The notes below the pieces were generated by a model. The model saw only the letters and a list, made by a program, of their open reading frames with translations. It was not told the origin of the DNA and searched no databases. From Neurospora tetraspora (taxonomy: Eukaryota; Ascomycota; Sordariomycetes; Sordariales; Sordariaceae), in contig NW_026944387.1 of assembly GCF_033439725.1 (NCBI RefSeq), forward strand, positions 62,001 through 126,000: a stretch of 64,000 bases of DNA. The letters are read 5' to 3'. Positions within the stretch are counted from its first letter, which is position 1. Each line of letters opens with the position of its first letter. Below are positions 23,190-38,000 of the stretch, in pieces. A program made the position numbers and the translations under genes.

Positions 23190-25130
23190 GTTGTCGGTAT
23201 AGGGGATGGCCCCAGGCGCAGGAACGAAAAGAGGCCGCTATGGACAAGTTGAGTTGGGAAAGGGCATGGGTGTAGATTTGGGTGTCGTTTGGGTTTCTCA
23301 AGCGTCGTAGCAGTGACCGTGTCTGGGTATGACTGTATTCGTGACGTGATGGTGGTCTCGTGGTTGTTGTTGGTGTCGTTGAATCGTAGGAGCGAAGAGG
23401 CAAGCGAAGCCTGACGGAAGGGGATGCTACTCTGTTATGTAACAGACATGACCTGGAGCAAGAAAAGAGAGGGTGATCAGTGTCACTATTGTAAGAAACA
23501 GAAGAGGTTTAGGAGGGGGGCGCAGCAATATCAGTTGTGACGACGACGTACTTGGACCTCGAATGCTACCTCTAAGGAGGCTCTGCCGCCGCCATGGTGT
23601 GTGCGACGGTAAACAACCTCTTTGGGTGCGACATGCTGGAAGAAGTCTGGACGTGGTGATGTCGGGCGGATCTGATAGGGTAGGACGGGGTGATAGAGGT
23701 GGTCGGGGTGGTCGAACATGGGTTCTTGTTGTGTGTGTACCCGACGAGGGTCGAGAAAAGGACAAGGTCACCAATGGTGGTAATGGAAATTCGAAAGGTT
23801 GTTGAGAGGTTGCATTGGAACTGGACTCGACGGAGATCAGATGGCGGAGGCACTGCGCTAACAATGCGCTAGGATTTGGGGTAGGCATCCGTCTGCAGCG
23901 GGCAGACAGCTGTCACTCTGGCACTGTTACTTCCCGCGCGCCGCGCCTTCCATCCCATCTTCCACTTCTGGTTGTTAAATCTTTCCTCTTGGACATCGTA
24001 TCGTGAGATGACACAATTCTTTTTCATCCTTCGTAACTTCCATATTCCTCGCCCACTCCTTCCGCTTCAGCTCTCATATTCAAAACATAAAAACTGAGCT
24101 ATCAACTTGAAAGGCGGAAATGAGGTGATCGAGCCTGCCGTGCTAGGTTGCTGCATGTCAGCACCGATGCTTTCCTCTTGGGAAATGATTTCCTTTTCAG
24201 CCCCCAACTTCCATCTCGCAGGAAGGTTCTGGCTCTTTTGGCCTGTTTCATCGTGGGCGACCTCCGCAACCACCACAGCAATATCTAGGCAGAAAATTGT
24301 TGAGACATGGCCACAATGCAAGTCCATCGTGGTTTCTAAATCTAGACCAAATATCCACCAAGTTGCCCAGGACTTGGCCTTCTCTTCAATTCCTTGCTGC
24401 TGCGCCTTGTTGCTTGCGTGGCCAAAGAGGGGGTAAAATGATTTGTTTACGTTTGACAAAACAGTAACTACCCCTCACAGCCCGGTCGGTAGCATATCGT
24501 GAGCATTCAAGCAACCAGGAGCCAAAGATAACGGACGGACGAAGAGTTTGCCAGTGAGTGACGTTCGAGATCAGATCGAAAGTGTGGACAATGTTGAGAC
24601 CAAAGCCCAGGCAAAGCTGCTTCCCAGCTACAGTCCAAGCATATGAACTCGAACAATCCTATCCAGGCCATATCAATGGGTCAATTCTCTCTACTGAAAC
24701 CACTTTCCGATTTTGACGAACGTTGACCGAAAATGATATGCAGCAAAGCTCCTGGATGAATATCAAGTCAATGGACGTGCCTGTTATAGACTGTTAGTGC
24801 TTCCTAACTGCACTGGCAAACCACTTTAGCTCTTTGCCGGCCGGCTGTCCCCTCGCGGCAGGCAACTATGTCCATCTCGCGGGGCATCGAGGTTCTCAAT
24901 CACCATCGTGACGTCACTGCTAGCTTGGGACAAGAGCTTCTTGACCACTTCGTTTCTGATTCTCGGGCACATTTCCATTTTCCTTCGCTCTTTCCTTTTG
25001 CCAAACATATCATTTCACACTGAAGAACTGCCATTCTTTCCCTTCATCATCCATCGCCATCCCGACCCTAAAGGTCAAAACCACCAACACAACCACAACC
25101 ACAACCATCTCGACCATCACCACCGCCAAC
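23190..25130. other. Divergent intergenic region of 1.9 kb
   Basis: Lies between the starts of the leftward modin-like gene and the rightward DUF1264 gene. It contains frames of 100-150 codons on both strands (for example 23427-23888 and 24067-24459, minus) without domains or splice support. The last about 120 bases before 25131 are CA/CCA-rich, as is usual for fungal 5' leaders. Confidence 0.45.
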
Positions 25131-25959
25131 ATGTCTTCCTCCTCCGACCACACCACCTCCACAAAATACAGCGACAGTCGGGACGTGCCCACCCCCTCCC
25201 TCGCCTGCCACGACCCCTCCAACCCCTTGATCCCCGGCTCCCCCAAAACCGCCCTCTCCTCGACACTCGAAACAGGCGCCTCTCTATCTCAAGACTTCGC
25301 CCCCCTCAAATCCATCTGCGGCCACCTCAACGCCTTCCACGTGTACGCCTCGGACCCCACGCGCGTCGTCGAAGCAAACCACTACTGCGCCCACCTGACC
25401 GAGGACGTGCGGCAGTGTATTCTCTACGACAGTCCCGACCCGGGGGCCCGGATCTTGGGAATCGAGTACATGATCACACCCAAGCTGTACGAGGCGCTGC
25501 CGCAGGAGGAGAGGCGGTACTGGCATACGCATGTGTTTGAGGTCAAGAGCGGGATGTTGATCATGCCGAAGCCGACGGGGTTGATGCCGCAGGTGGCGTG
25601 GGAGAAGGCGGAGCGGACGGAGATGGAGCAGGTTATCACGCTCTATGGTAAGATTTATCACTTGTGGCAGGTGGATAGGGGGGATAAGTTGCCGTTGGGG
25701 GAGCCGCAGTTGATGACGAGTTTTACGGAGGAGAGCCAGTTTCCGGATATGGAGAAGGTGTTGGATGAGAGGGACAAGAGGTTTCCGGGGGCGGATTGGA
25801 GGGCCAAGAGGGAGAGTAGGAAGGATATTGAGGTGCCGGTGCTGCATCCTGGTGAGTTTTCTGATGACCTTGACATGTTCCCTTCTCTCGGATGTACGCT
25901 AACTTCTGGCGACAACAGATGCGGATTGGACGTGGAAGAAGGACAAGCAGCAACAATGA
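25131..25959 (+). CDS. DUF1264 (oil-body-associated protein-like) protein
   Basis: Predicted 253 residues from two exons, 25131-25851 and 25919-25959. The 67-bp intron has a GTGAGT donor, a CTAAC branch site and a CAG acceptor. The second exon encodes only 13 residues, ending DADWTWKKDKQQQ. The family core is evident: SICGHLNAFHVYASDP, NHYCAHLTEDVRQCILYDS, ILGIEYMITPKLYEALPQEE, then HTHVFEVKSGMLIMP. The conserved His/Cys cluster is characteristic of DUF1264. Plant members (OBAP) associate with lipid bodies; the fungal function is not established. The gene is convergent with the NRPS gene, 131 bp apart, and has no obvious metabolic link to it. Confidence 0.9.
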
Positions 25960-26090
25960 ACAAACATATCTCTAATACCGTACCTAGATTGTAATACATA
26001 ATGGATCGAACCTTACCAACAAATGTCCCACGACGCCGTAAATACTACCAACATACAGGAAAATAAGAACCAAAAAGACACCGATACCCC

Positions 26091-29000
26091 CTACAATGCC
26101 GTCAACGCCTTGACCATCTCTGTAATTACAAACCGAGGCCCATCCGGACCGAGCTTATACTTCAACCCAAACACGCCCATCGTAACCGCGTCACCATCGA
26201 TGGCAAATTCCACATCGATTGTGTCCTGTATTACTCCGTTAGCATATGCCGTCGTCCAAAGGAAATCCGACTTGGTCAAACTTACCGGATAAACCCCCCT
26301 AACCGCATTGTTCTCGAGCTCCTCAGGCAGCACAAACTCCTGCTGCTCTCCGGTCTCTCCCATCACCTTCACTTCCTCCTCGCTCACCAGCTCCATCCTC
26401 ATCACCTTCTCTTGCTCGTCCTTGCCTGCCTCGTTGCTGTTGTAGTCGGAAGAAGGCATAGGCACACTCAAAAAGTTCACAAACCCATCCACCACCACTC
26501 CAGTCCACTCCTTGATCTCCCAGAGTCCCACGCCAACATTCTCAACATCAGAGATCTTGTACAGATCCTCTTGGATTCGCTTGGCCATGCTCAGCAGACT
26601 TTCTTGGACTCGAACGCGCAAGGGCACAAGGCAGAGAGTTGGGTATGGGATTTCGGACAGCTCGGAGGAGCGGTTGGCGAGGTAGACCCCAAAGACCACG
26701 TCGCTCCATTTTCCCTCAGCGGGGGCAGTTTCAGATAGAAAACGTGCGTAAGCAGCGAAGAAGAGGGCTTGGATTGAGACCCCGGCCATGGCGCACAGCT
26801 TCTTGATCCTGGAGATGTCTGCAATGGCACCGTGTTGGACTAGAGAGACGCGCCGCGAGGGTTGTTGGGGTTGATGCTCTAGAGCTGGGGCCGACTGCCA
26901 TATGGTTATGGTCCCTGACAGGAGACGAGAAAGTCCGTCTACCAACGGTCGGAGGAAGTCTGGTAGCCAGGTGGACTGCGGTGATGGTGTTTCCTCTGCC
27001 TTCTCTGGAGCTGATGCCGTTGTGGGTGCCTGTGATTCTGTTGACGAATTTGTCGCCATAATGTCCACGATGGGGTCGATTGGTGTCGACTCAGCGCCAG
27101 CGAGGTATTCCGTCCAGAACTGCTTCGCCCTCGCTCTCTGCTGCGTCCGCTGTCGGGTATACCCCTTCCAGACCTCAAGTGACTTGGACTTGCCCGATTC
27201 CCCAGTGATTCTGGCACCGGCGCACAAGGCTGTGAACCGGTCAATCATCATTGGCAAGCTCAACGCATCGTACAAAGCATGATGGATCTTGAATCTCAAA
27301 ATCCAATCCCCATTGTCAGCCTGTTGACCACCCATGGAGTTAAACGGCTGGACTAATCCAATTTGACCCTTGCTTGACATGCTTGACCACTGTCTTGGAT
27401 CGCTGTCTTCGACTGAGTTATTAACGACAGCATCGGGTGTGAGAATGGCCTGTACTACCGGCGTCTCGGGCTGGTCATTCGCCAAGAACATGGTCCGCAG
27501 AATGGGGAACTCAACAACCAGAGACTTCCAAGCATCCGAGAGGGTGGACTTGCTGACGCTGCCGGTCAGACGATAAGTGAATGTCGCGTGGAAGACATCG
27601 CCACGGGTATTATGCCAGACGGAAAGCATGTGGACTTGCATGGCCGTGGCGGGTAGGACGGCCACGATTCTGTCGGTTATCAGCTCAGCGGAGGAGGAGA
27701 TGATGCCGGATTGGGAGAGGAGGGTAGCGATGTGCGTTGCGTCGACATCCTGTGGAGGGAGAGAGGTGTCGTTGATGGTGTTGCTACTATGATTGTTTTC
27801 GTTCGGAGCCGGGGATTCGGTAGAGGTCGCAGCAGGCTGCTCTTCGGCAACAGTAGCAGCCTGAGCCATGGCAGAGATACTCCTTGCCTTCAACAGCTGG
27901 CGGAGCGGAATGGATACCCCCTTTTTTCGCAGGAGAGAAACGACCTTGATGGCGGAAATGGAGTCCAGACCGAGGTGATAGATGTTGTTGCCCTTCTGGA
28001 CCGAGGATACCTCCAGGCCAGCAACTTCTGCCAGGACAGACCTGATGTTCTCCTCCAGATCCGACCACTCTCCACCAACATCTGCATCGTCTACCAGATC
28101 CCCGCCATCAAAGGGGACAGTGTCTTCATCAGCTGCCGGAGTAAAACCGTCCAACCCACAGACACTCATCTTGCCTCCTTCAAACTCCAAAACGCTCTTC
28201 TCTCCACCGTCAACCAAATACCTCAACACCTTATCCAACCTCTCCAGCAACTCCTCCGCCCCCTTCTCATCATTCAAAAATTGCGAATCGCACGCCGTTC
28301 TCCAAACCAACTTCTCCCCCCCATCTGCGCCAGAAACAACCTCCATCTCCACACAGACGGGGTATTCAACCGCTGAACTTCCAACCACTGACCTCACCAG
28401 CACTTCACCATCTGCCCCTGTGTTACCGCCGGGCACCCCTCTTTGGAGTACAAAGAGCGTGTTGAGAAGCTGTCCACCCCCTTCCACCAACCGCTGCATC
28501 TTTCTGAGAGGGAAATGTTCCCTCCCACCGATATCGTTCGCAACACTTTGCATGTACCGCAACCACCCTCCTACATCTCCATGCAGCACGCTTCTGACTG
28601 CCACCGTGTTCATGGTAGGGAACATGAGCTGTTCAGCTTCCTCTGAGGCGGCGCGGCCGGAGAGAACGACACCGAACATGACGTCTAGGCTGCGCGTGGC
28701 GGTTGCTAAGACGGCGGCATGACAGGCTTGGCCAAGTGTTTGAAGAGTTATGGCGTGCTGCTTGGTGAAAGACTTGATCTTGGAGAAGTCGAGCTGGGAG
28801 ACGGTTTCGTGCCGGTAGACGACTGAGGACTGATCAGGGGAAAGCTTGGGGTAAAACGTTGGTTTCGCGCCCGCCAGGTATCCAGACCAGAAAGAGGTCG
28901 ATCGGTCATCGCCTGAGCGGATGATGTCCTTCAGGTATGCTTCGTACGATGGGCGGGGTGTGTACCGGCCCTCGTAAGCGGCTTGAACATCTTGGTGGAG

Positions 29001-32000
29001 GAGGGAGAGGGACCACCCGTCATAGAGGGCGTGGGCGATTGAAAGAACTACAAATCTCCTGTCACCCAGTGTCGCAAACATCAGTTGCAGAAGGTCGGAC
29101 TTTCCATCAGCTTTCCGAGCGCGGGCGGTAGCGGATTCGGCGATGATGAATAGACCTTCCTCGCTTTCAACTTCCATCTCACTGATGGCCTCTTTGGGAA
29201 GTTGACGGTGGACAACCTGCAAATAAGCCCACTCCAACATGGGATCATCCACCATGAAGAAGGACGTCCGCAAGATCGGGGAGTCGGCGATCACGGTTTG
29301 CCACGCAATCTTGAGCTTGCCCAGGTCGATGTGCGGCTCAACCTCCATGATGTCGTGGTTGAAGTACAGCTGGAAGTCTGAGTGGATCATCTCGGCGACC
29401 ATGCCATCTTGGAGAGGAGTGGCGGGGAAGATTGCTTCGACATCTTCCTCATCTTGTTCCCCGCGAATCTTGTCAACGAATTTCTCCCATGGGCTAGGGG
29501 AGACCTTCCCTAGTAATTGGTCGCCGTTCGCTTGCGCGCCATTCGCGAGCGTTTGTTCCTTCAAGTAAGGAAGCAATCCCTCAATCGTCTGTCCCTTCAT
29601 CAACTCGCTTGGCTTGATGCTGACACCCAGCTGTCTCAACCGCGCAGAAAGCTTGATAGTGTCGATACTGTCCAGACCAAGCTCCAGGATTGACGTCGTC
29701 TCGGTGACCGTGTCAACAGCCACCTCCGCCAGAGTCCCAATCTGTTCGCGAATTATCTTGGTCGCCTCAGTCCAGACAAACCCGGAGTTTCCCCTCCTCT
29801 CCTTGATGTCCTCCACGTTGTCAGCCACCTCTTTAGGTTCTTGCTGCTCCATGACTGAGTTAGCCCCATCACCACCCATAATCAAACCCTCCGGATCCTC
29901 CCCTATCTCACTCAAAACCTCCACCAAGCCCTCCATCAACCCCTCCACCACCTCCTTACCAACCACCGCCTCCTGTGCAACAATCAACAACCTCACCTCC
30001 CCATCACTCGTCAAAGTCGCCTCAAGCGCCAGCGGATAATCAGCCTGCATATCGACCTCCTCGTCCATGACTGTCCACAACTCCTCCCCCTTAATTATAC
30101 CTGCCACTTCCACTTTCTGGGGCTTTGAAGACTGCTCCTGTTGGAACGAAAACAACACCTCAAACAGCCCCTTCCCGGCCTTTCCAGACCACTTCTGGAT
30201 TTTTCTCAGCGGTACATGCTGCCATTCCACCACCTTTGAATTCCAGTCATGGCAAATCTTCACCAGCTCCTTGTACTTCACTCCTCCTTCCCCATTGCCG
30301 ACCGAAGCATGGAACGGCAGCGTGTTGAAAAGCGGGCCAACGACGCGCTCGGCACCCTCAAGCTTGATAGCACGTCCCGAAACAATCACTCCGATCGTTG
30401 GGTTTCTGACACCGAGCTGTTTGGCTAAAACGGCGACCCAAGCAGCTTGGAGGAGGGAGTGAGTGGTTACTCCTAGAGTTTTGGTCAAATTCTGGAGAGT
30501 GAAAGGGGTAGTTCTGTGGGAACTGAGGGCTTTTGTGCTGGCGCTTTCGGTGACGGCGAAGGTCGGCTCGGGTGTGGCGCTCCTGAGATGTGAAAGCCAG
30601 AAGGTTTTGGAGTGGGAGAAAGATTGAAGGGGTCCATGGTAGAGGGCTTTGAGGAAGGATGGTTCCTTCTCAATCTGACCGGCCTCGCCACGATATGCAG
30701 AGGCCACCTTCTTGAGGATCAGCTCCAAGCTGTTGGCGTCGTAGATGCCGTGGAAGATGTGCAACACCAAAAGCCTCTCTTCCACCAAATCGGGCTTGCG
30801 AGTATTAAACAGCTGGAGTTCCATCGTGCGTTTGATGACCCCCTCGGCATTGTCCCGCAGCCACTCCCTTCTCGTCTCCTTCACCGTCTCTTCCACCTCA
30901 GCCTCTTCCTCAACCTTCAACCGCTTCCAAGCCAGCCTTGAATCCGTTGCTCCAGGCTTGACAGCAACCTGGACAAATCCCTCGGTTGTCTGCACGAACT
31001 TGGTCCTCAGAATCGGGTACTCCTCCACCACCTCATCCCATGCACTCTCCAACCTCTCCACATCCACACCCTCCGCCACCTTGAACCGGAAGGTATTATA
31101 ATACTTCTCCCTCCTGGCAATCATACCGGCTTGCAACCCCGTACAAGGCGCCACATACTCCACCTCCTCTCTCTTCACGTCCAGCTCTTTGCACACGTTT
31201 GCCAAGTGGCGATGCTGGGATGCTTGCACGAGCTGTTTTGCCGCGGCAACTTGGGCGGTGTTAGACTGCGCTTTGCCTGAGTCCAAGGCACGTGACAAGT
31301 CGGCAATGAGCGGGTGGCTGAGGATCAGTGACGGAGAAGCTTGAGCAAAACCGGATCGCTTGAGCGCCCGGCTAAAGCGGAGGGCGGAAATGGAGTCGAG
31401 GCCTAGTTCGAAGATAGAAGTGGAGGGGGCGATGATGTCAGGAGAGATAGAGAGCATCTTGGCGACGACGGCGGCGACTTTCTGGCCGGTTGGAGTCAAG
31501 CTACCGGAGGCGCCGGAGGCAGAGGGGGAGAAGCTGGCCAGCTCTTCCTGGGTCAGTGAGGAGAAGAGACGTTTCAACTCTTTGATCTCTGCTTTGTTGT
31601 TGGCGCTGAGTGGCATGTACGGCAGACGGACGACGTATGTCGGAACCATGTACCCGGGGAGCTTTGCGCGACAGGCTTGTCTGACCTTGTGTACCAGCTC
31701 AACTGTGTCATTTCCGTCTTTGATCACCTCCAGCTTCTGCTGCTCCACCCCCTTCTTTCTGATGGCAGTCGTCACGAAAGCAACCAAGAAATCCTTTCCG
31801 GCCTTTTCGTTGCGAATCACCACCGTTGCCACATCCTGCACCTCCTCCACACCCACCTTGATCGAATGACTAATCTCTCCGATCTCCAACCTCTGCCCTC
31901 TAAGCTTCACCTGATCATCCGCTCTACCCAAAAAGTCGAAGCAATTATCATGCAAAACTCGGACCAGGTCACCAGTGCGGTACACCTTCTCCTCTTGGCC

Positions 32001-35000
32001 AAGTACCCGCAAAGTAGGAAATCTCTCCTTGGTCAAATCTTCCCTCCCTAAATACCCTTTACCAACCAGCTTGCCGGAGACGCACAACTCGCCAACAGCG
32101 CCGCGAAGAACAGGCCTATCCGTTCCTGGCTTGAGGACGTACGAACCCACATTGATAAACTGCCGCCCAATATTGCTCGCCCTCCCGTTCCTGGGAACTC
32201 TCGGGTACACCGTCACGCCAATCGTCGCCTCCGTCGGACCGTAGAAGTTATAAATAACCGCCTTGTCACCCCACACATCCAGAATCTCTTGCTTCAGGGA
32301 CTCTCCGCCAGTGATGAACACGCCACGACACAAGGACGGGACATCATCGGGGTGCAACAACCTAGCCAGAGAAGGAGTGAGGTCGATGTGCGTAATCTCC
32401 AATCGGGAGATGGTCCCCGCGAGATCTTCGAGAATCAGGTCCTTAGGAGCGCCGACGAGGGTAATACCCACGGACCAGGACCAGTATTGTTCGAGAACCG
32501 AGACGTCGAAGTGCAGGGAGGCGAACTGGAGCCAGCGGGATGTGTCTTCCCAGTGGCCAGTGAAGATGTGCTGGAAGGCGAGCATGCATTGGACTGTGTT
32601 GTCGTGTGTAATCTCGCAACCTTTGGGGGTGCCGGTTGTGCCGGAGGTGTAGAGACAGTATGCCGCATCAGATGGGAGGAGCTCCCGATCGAGGACCGGA
32701 GGGTCGGCTGACAATCCCTCCAAAGCCTCGAGATCAACGCCCAACACAGGCACTTCCACTACGAAGTCCATCTTTTCGGCCTTTCCAACCGTGGTCAGCA
32801 ACGCGGTAGCCCCTGAGTCTTTGACAATGAACTCCTTCCTTGCCTCCGGCGCTCCAGGATCCAGTGCTACAAACGAGCATCCCGCCTTCAGGACACCCAA
32901 GATAGCAAAGAACGCCTCAGGGCACTTGTCAAAGTACACCGCCACTATATCTCCCACCTTGACATGTTCCGACAACATGTGTGCAGCCCTATTTCCGTTG
33001 GCATCCAGCTCGCGGTAGCTCCACTCCCTCCCCAAGGGGTTTCCACGGGGGTCAAATCCATCAGCAAAGAACAGGGCCGTCTTTTCTGGAGTCTTGAGAG
33101 CCTGAACTTCGACAAACTGATGGAGGAACTTGATGTTGTCCGGTACTGGTAAAACGGGCTCTTCCGGAGGAAGGATAGCGAACAGCTCCGGCCGCAGCTC
33201 CAAGAGTTCATCCTCGTCGGCAGAGGGGTGAAAAGCGAGGTACTCCACCATCGCTTGGAACTGCTTCAACACAAGCTGAGCTTGCTCACGAGGGAGGACG
33301 TCGTCGAAGAAAGTGACGGCGTACTTCACCTCTCCGTTGGGTTGAGGCTCGACTTCGATGGAGACGGGGTAGTCGATCGTCGCAGCATCCTCGACCAGGC
33401 TCCATGGCGCTTGCTGTCCAGCCATGGAGATGTTCGATGAAAACTTCTGATAAACGACCAACGTATCAAATAGTCCCGTGTCCGGCCTTCCAAGCCACTG
33501 CTGAATCTTCGCCAACGGCTGATGTTGCTGCTTGTACAGCTCGGCATTGTACTTCATCATTCCCTGTAGCAACTCTTCGTTGCTCGTGGTGTTAGCAGCG
33601 ATGACCGGCAACGTGGTAATGCACGGGAAGACTGCATCCCTCGTCGCTTCCGTGTTCCTTCCAGAAAGAACCACACCAAACGTCACCGACGCTTCTCCCA
33701 AGTATGCCGACAGCACCCGGGCCCAGGAAGCCTGGATGAGCACTTGCATGCTATACCCCGACTCCGCCGCGGCTTTCTCCAGCTCCGACAATGATAGGCC
33801 CCCTTGCAGCGCTTCAATCTGGATCTTCCTCATCGGCTCCTTCAAGGGCGTCATCACAGGGAAACTGTTGATGACAGTCTTTTCGGCCTGCCCCTTCCAG
33901 AACTCCTCCGCCGTCTCTCTAGAAGTCTCGATCTGCGTCAGGATATCGGCCACGGCGACTTCAGTTTCAGTCGGCGCCAGCGGGATCAAGGATTGGCCAG
34001 AAATGGCTTTTCTCAGTTCCGCTATGAGGACTTGCAGAGAATGGGCGTCGTAGAGGACGTGATGCATGCCGACGTGCATCGTCAACCCATCATCGTCCTC
34101 GATAAGAGCAACACCACACGGCACGGGCTGCTGTCCGCTCAGGATGCCGCCAGCGAGATCACCCCGCCACTTCTCAACATCAAAGGGCTGACCCTTGATC
34201 GCAATCACCGGCTTGCTGACGGCGTCAGGCTGGTATTGAACCATAGCAAAAGCGCAGTCGTCATGCTCAACGGCCATAACGCCAGTGTGGAGGATGGGTT
34301 GCCCCTGGAAGAGCATCTCCCACGCCTTCTCCAAGTCTTGCAGCTTAATGCCGGCACTCTTGTCGACCCGGTACTCCAGAAAGTTGAGGTAATCCCTCCC
34401 TCCGCTCTGGGCAGACCGCACGAACTGCATCCACATTCCTGACTGCAACGGGGTACAAGGCAGAACCTTCTCCACGTTCTTGAGTTGAACTCTTTGGGAC
34501 GCAAGCTGCAGTTCAAGCTGGGACTGGACCTCTTCCCCGAATTTTGCGGTGTCATACGTGACGGTCTTTGGCTCGGTATCAGCAGCCTTGCTGTTACCCT
34601 TCTGGCCCCCAAGAAAGGCAGCCAACCCAGCACAGCTAGGATGCGCAATGACATCGCTGGCGTTGACCTTCATACCTTCAGAACCTAGTTCCTTCCGCAG
34701 CATCGAAGCGATTTGCACGGCAGAGATACTGTCTAGACCGACTTGGTAGATGGTCGTCTGTCTTCCAATGCGACGGTCCTTGTTGGTCATGAGCGAGATA
34801 AGGACATTGCGGATACGGGACTCAAGATCGGAGCACTCTTCTTCCTTTGCGTCGTTTTCTTGGACATGAGGGGCCGACGAGGTTGATGCTCCGGTATCAT
34901 CGAAAGGCAGCTGTGTGAGCTTGTCTTTCAGGCTTGCGGGAAGGGTATCGAATCGCCAGATGTGCGAGGCTGGGTACTGCAGAAAGTTTTCGAGGGTGGT

Positions 35001-38000
35001 AAAGAGGAGATCGAGAACCAGGTTGGCGAACTCCTTAGAGAAGTGTCCACTGTTTGAGTTTCAGCACGCCTTTTCCACCGGTTGGGATACGAATTTTGAG
35101 ATGACTTACCCCTCCAGATACAAATTCACCAGCAACTCATCCTTCTTCGCATCAGGCACGAACTCAACCACGATCGGGACCTGCGTTAGTTATCTGTCAG
35201 CGCAAATCCTACCATCTATCATCCCTTCATCACCATCACCAATAAGTCATTTGGCAAAGGACAACTCACATCCATACCACCCTCATCCCTCACCACTTCC
35301 CACACGTTGTTCTCCTTTTCCCCATATCCTCCGCCTTGTTGCAGCAACAGAAGAGTATCAAAAAGCTTCTCTTGGGCTTGGACAAGTCCTTGTACCTTCC
35401 GCAAAGAAGCAAACCCGGGGCCCTCGAGGATTCTAGCCCCCAGTTGCCCAAAAGCCTTGACCAGATCAAGATTCCTGCCTTCCTGGAGGTCATCCAACCT
35501 CATCCTCACCGGGACCGTGTTGAAGCAAGGCGCCACGAGCTCATCGATTCCCTCAATTGGCAGGGTCCGGCCGCTGAGTACATTGCCGAAGCATACATCT
35601 TCCGTCCTCAGTAGCACAGACAAGACGGTGGCCCACGAGGCTTGGACAAGGGAGAGAAGTGAGACGCCTGAATGCTTGGTCTTGCTGAGAATCTGACTGA
35701 GGGGAGTGGGGATGGGGTTTGTCAGTAAAGCCGGCGCTGGCAATTCAGCTGAGCTGGAAGAGGAGAAGTGGAACGATCTGGTTAGTAGACGAAGACGCAG
35801 TTCTGCGAGCTGCTCCCTCCAGAACGTCTCCGTCTCCGGTGCCCATGCAAGTGCCAGACTCTCGCGTAGGAACGGCTCGTATTTCGGCGGGGGCGGGAGA
35901 TCATTGCCGGCAAGAAGTTGTTCGACTTCGTAGAGCAAGCGCTGGATGGCTACTCCGTCGTAGAGAGCATGGTGGCATATGAATGACAGGAACCTGTCGT
36001 CTCCACTGTTGATGATAGCAAGCGAGATAGGCGGTTCAAAAGTGTCGACCGGCTCTGAGAGAGTTGAAACATGCTTCTCGATGACTTCATGCACATCGTC
36101 GGTTGAAGAAACACCAAACTCCAACCATGGAACCTCCCAACTCCCACTTTCCAATACGACCTGGATCATTGGCCGCTCCGAATCCTCAGTGGATACAAAA
36201 GCCGTCCTCAGAATCCCCTGCCTCCGACAAGCCTTGGCCCACGACGTTGTCAAGCTTTCCACATCGCAAGTAGCTCCGAGCTTCAGCAGCATCTTGTTCA
36301 CATACGCCCCGCGCCCTCTTCCAACAGAAGCAGCAAGCATGCCCTCCTGCAGCGGTGTACAAGGCAACACCTTTTCTACCTTCTTTCCCTTCTCCTTGAA
36401 CTGCTCATTAATAGCTTGGGCAAGCTCTTCTGGCACCAACGGCTCCAGGACTTTCTCATTCGTCGCATCCGCATCCGCATCCTCTTCTGCTGGTGCCGCT
36501 GCCGAGGAATCGGAAGAGAGCGACTCGGACAACGCCAACGCGATTCTCGCAACGGCAGCATTTCGGAGGATCGCTGAGATTGCGAGGCGCTTGCCGCCGA
36601 GGTATGATGAAAGCTGCTTGGAGAGCTCGATAGCAGAAATGGAATCCAATCCGAAAGCCGTGAGGGGCGTCCATCTCTGCACACTGCTCCTGTTAACCGC
36701 AAAGATGCGGCAAACAATTTCTGCGACTTTGCTCTCGGTTTCTGACCACTCCCCGCTGTCATCATCGCTGTCGCTGGAGCCAATGGAAGGGCTAACGGAA
36801 GCGAGGTACTCGTGGGTTAAGGAGGTGAAGCTCTCTTCGAGGAGGCGGCGGTCGAGTTTGCCAGATGCTGTGACGGGCAGCTTGGAGAGGGGGATAATGA
36901 ACGAGGGGATCATATAGCTTGGTACTCGTGCCTCGACGGATTGGAAGATGGAGCGAACTTCGCGTTTGAGGATATCGTCGAGTTCGAGGATCTGAAATGC
37001 TGTTTCGCGGCCATTGGTACCGGGGACGAAGAAGCTGACGATTTGCCCTTGCTCTGAGCCAGTAGAAGCCGCTCCTTTCTTCGACCTGAGGAACAGCGTC
37101 GCGCACTCGACCCCGTTGCCATCCCTCTTCCCGCTCCTTCCTACGACCCCCTTTTCTTCCACCCCATCCGCTTTCTCCACCGACTTACCTCCAGACATAT
37201 GTCCAGCACCTATCTGGGCCGCCGCCTGCACAGCAGCATTAACCTCACCCAACTCAACCCTCTGTCCCCTGACCTTAACCTGCTCATCCGCCCTTCCCCA
37301 GATCACCAAACTACCATCGGCCAGCATCCTACCCAGATCACCCGACCTATACACCCTCCCCCACTCCTCGTGCACCACGAACCTTTCGCTCGTCAGTTCA
37401 TCCTGCCCCAGATAACCCTTAACGACCTGATCTCCACCGAAACAAAGCTCGCCGAATCCACCCACGGCAACCAGCTCGAGCTTATCGGAGTCAGTGCCGG
37501 GGTACACCACGAACGCGCTGGTATTGGGGAAGGTGAAACCCAAATGTCGGATCCTGTGACGGCTGTGACGGGGAGGGACAACCATGCGCTTGACGGAGCA
37601 GATATTTGTCGTCTCTGACGGTCCGTACCCCTGCCATAACTGCTTGTGCCATTTGCTTGCAACCGCGGGAGTCATAGGTTCGCCTGCTGTCACCAGAAAT
37701 TCCACGTTGGGGACATGTTCAGGGGAAACAAGGGAGGCAACGGTAGGCGTCATGGAGAGGTGAGTGATACCGAGTGAACGGATGGAGCGTTCGAGGTCGT
37801 CAAAGAGAGTGTCGTTGGTGCCAGAGCAGAGGGTCAATGATTGGGTCCAGGCAAAGAAGATCTCAAAGACTGAGACGTCAAAGGCCTGGGAGCAGGACTG
37901 AAGGAGGCGGGATTTGCCGGGGATAGATGGGTAAATGCGAGATAAGACGTCGAGATTGCTGACCATGTTGAGTTGGGTAACGCAAACACCCTTGGGGACG

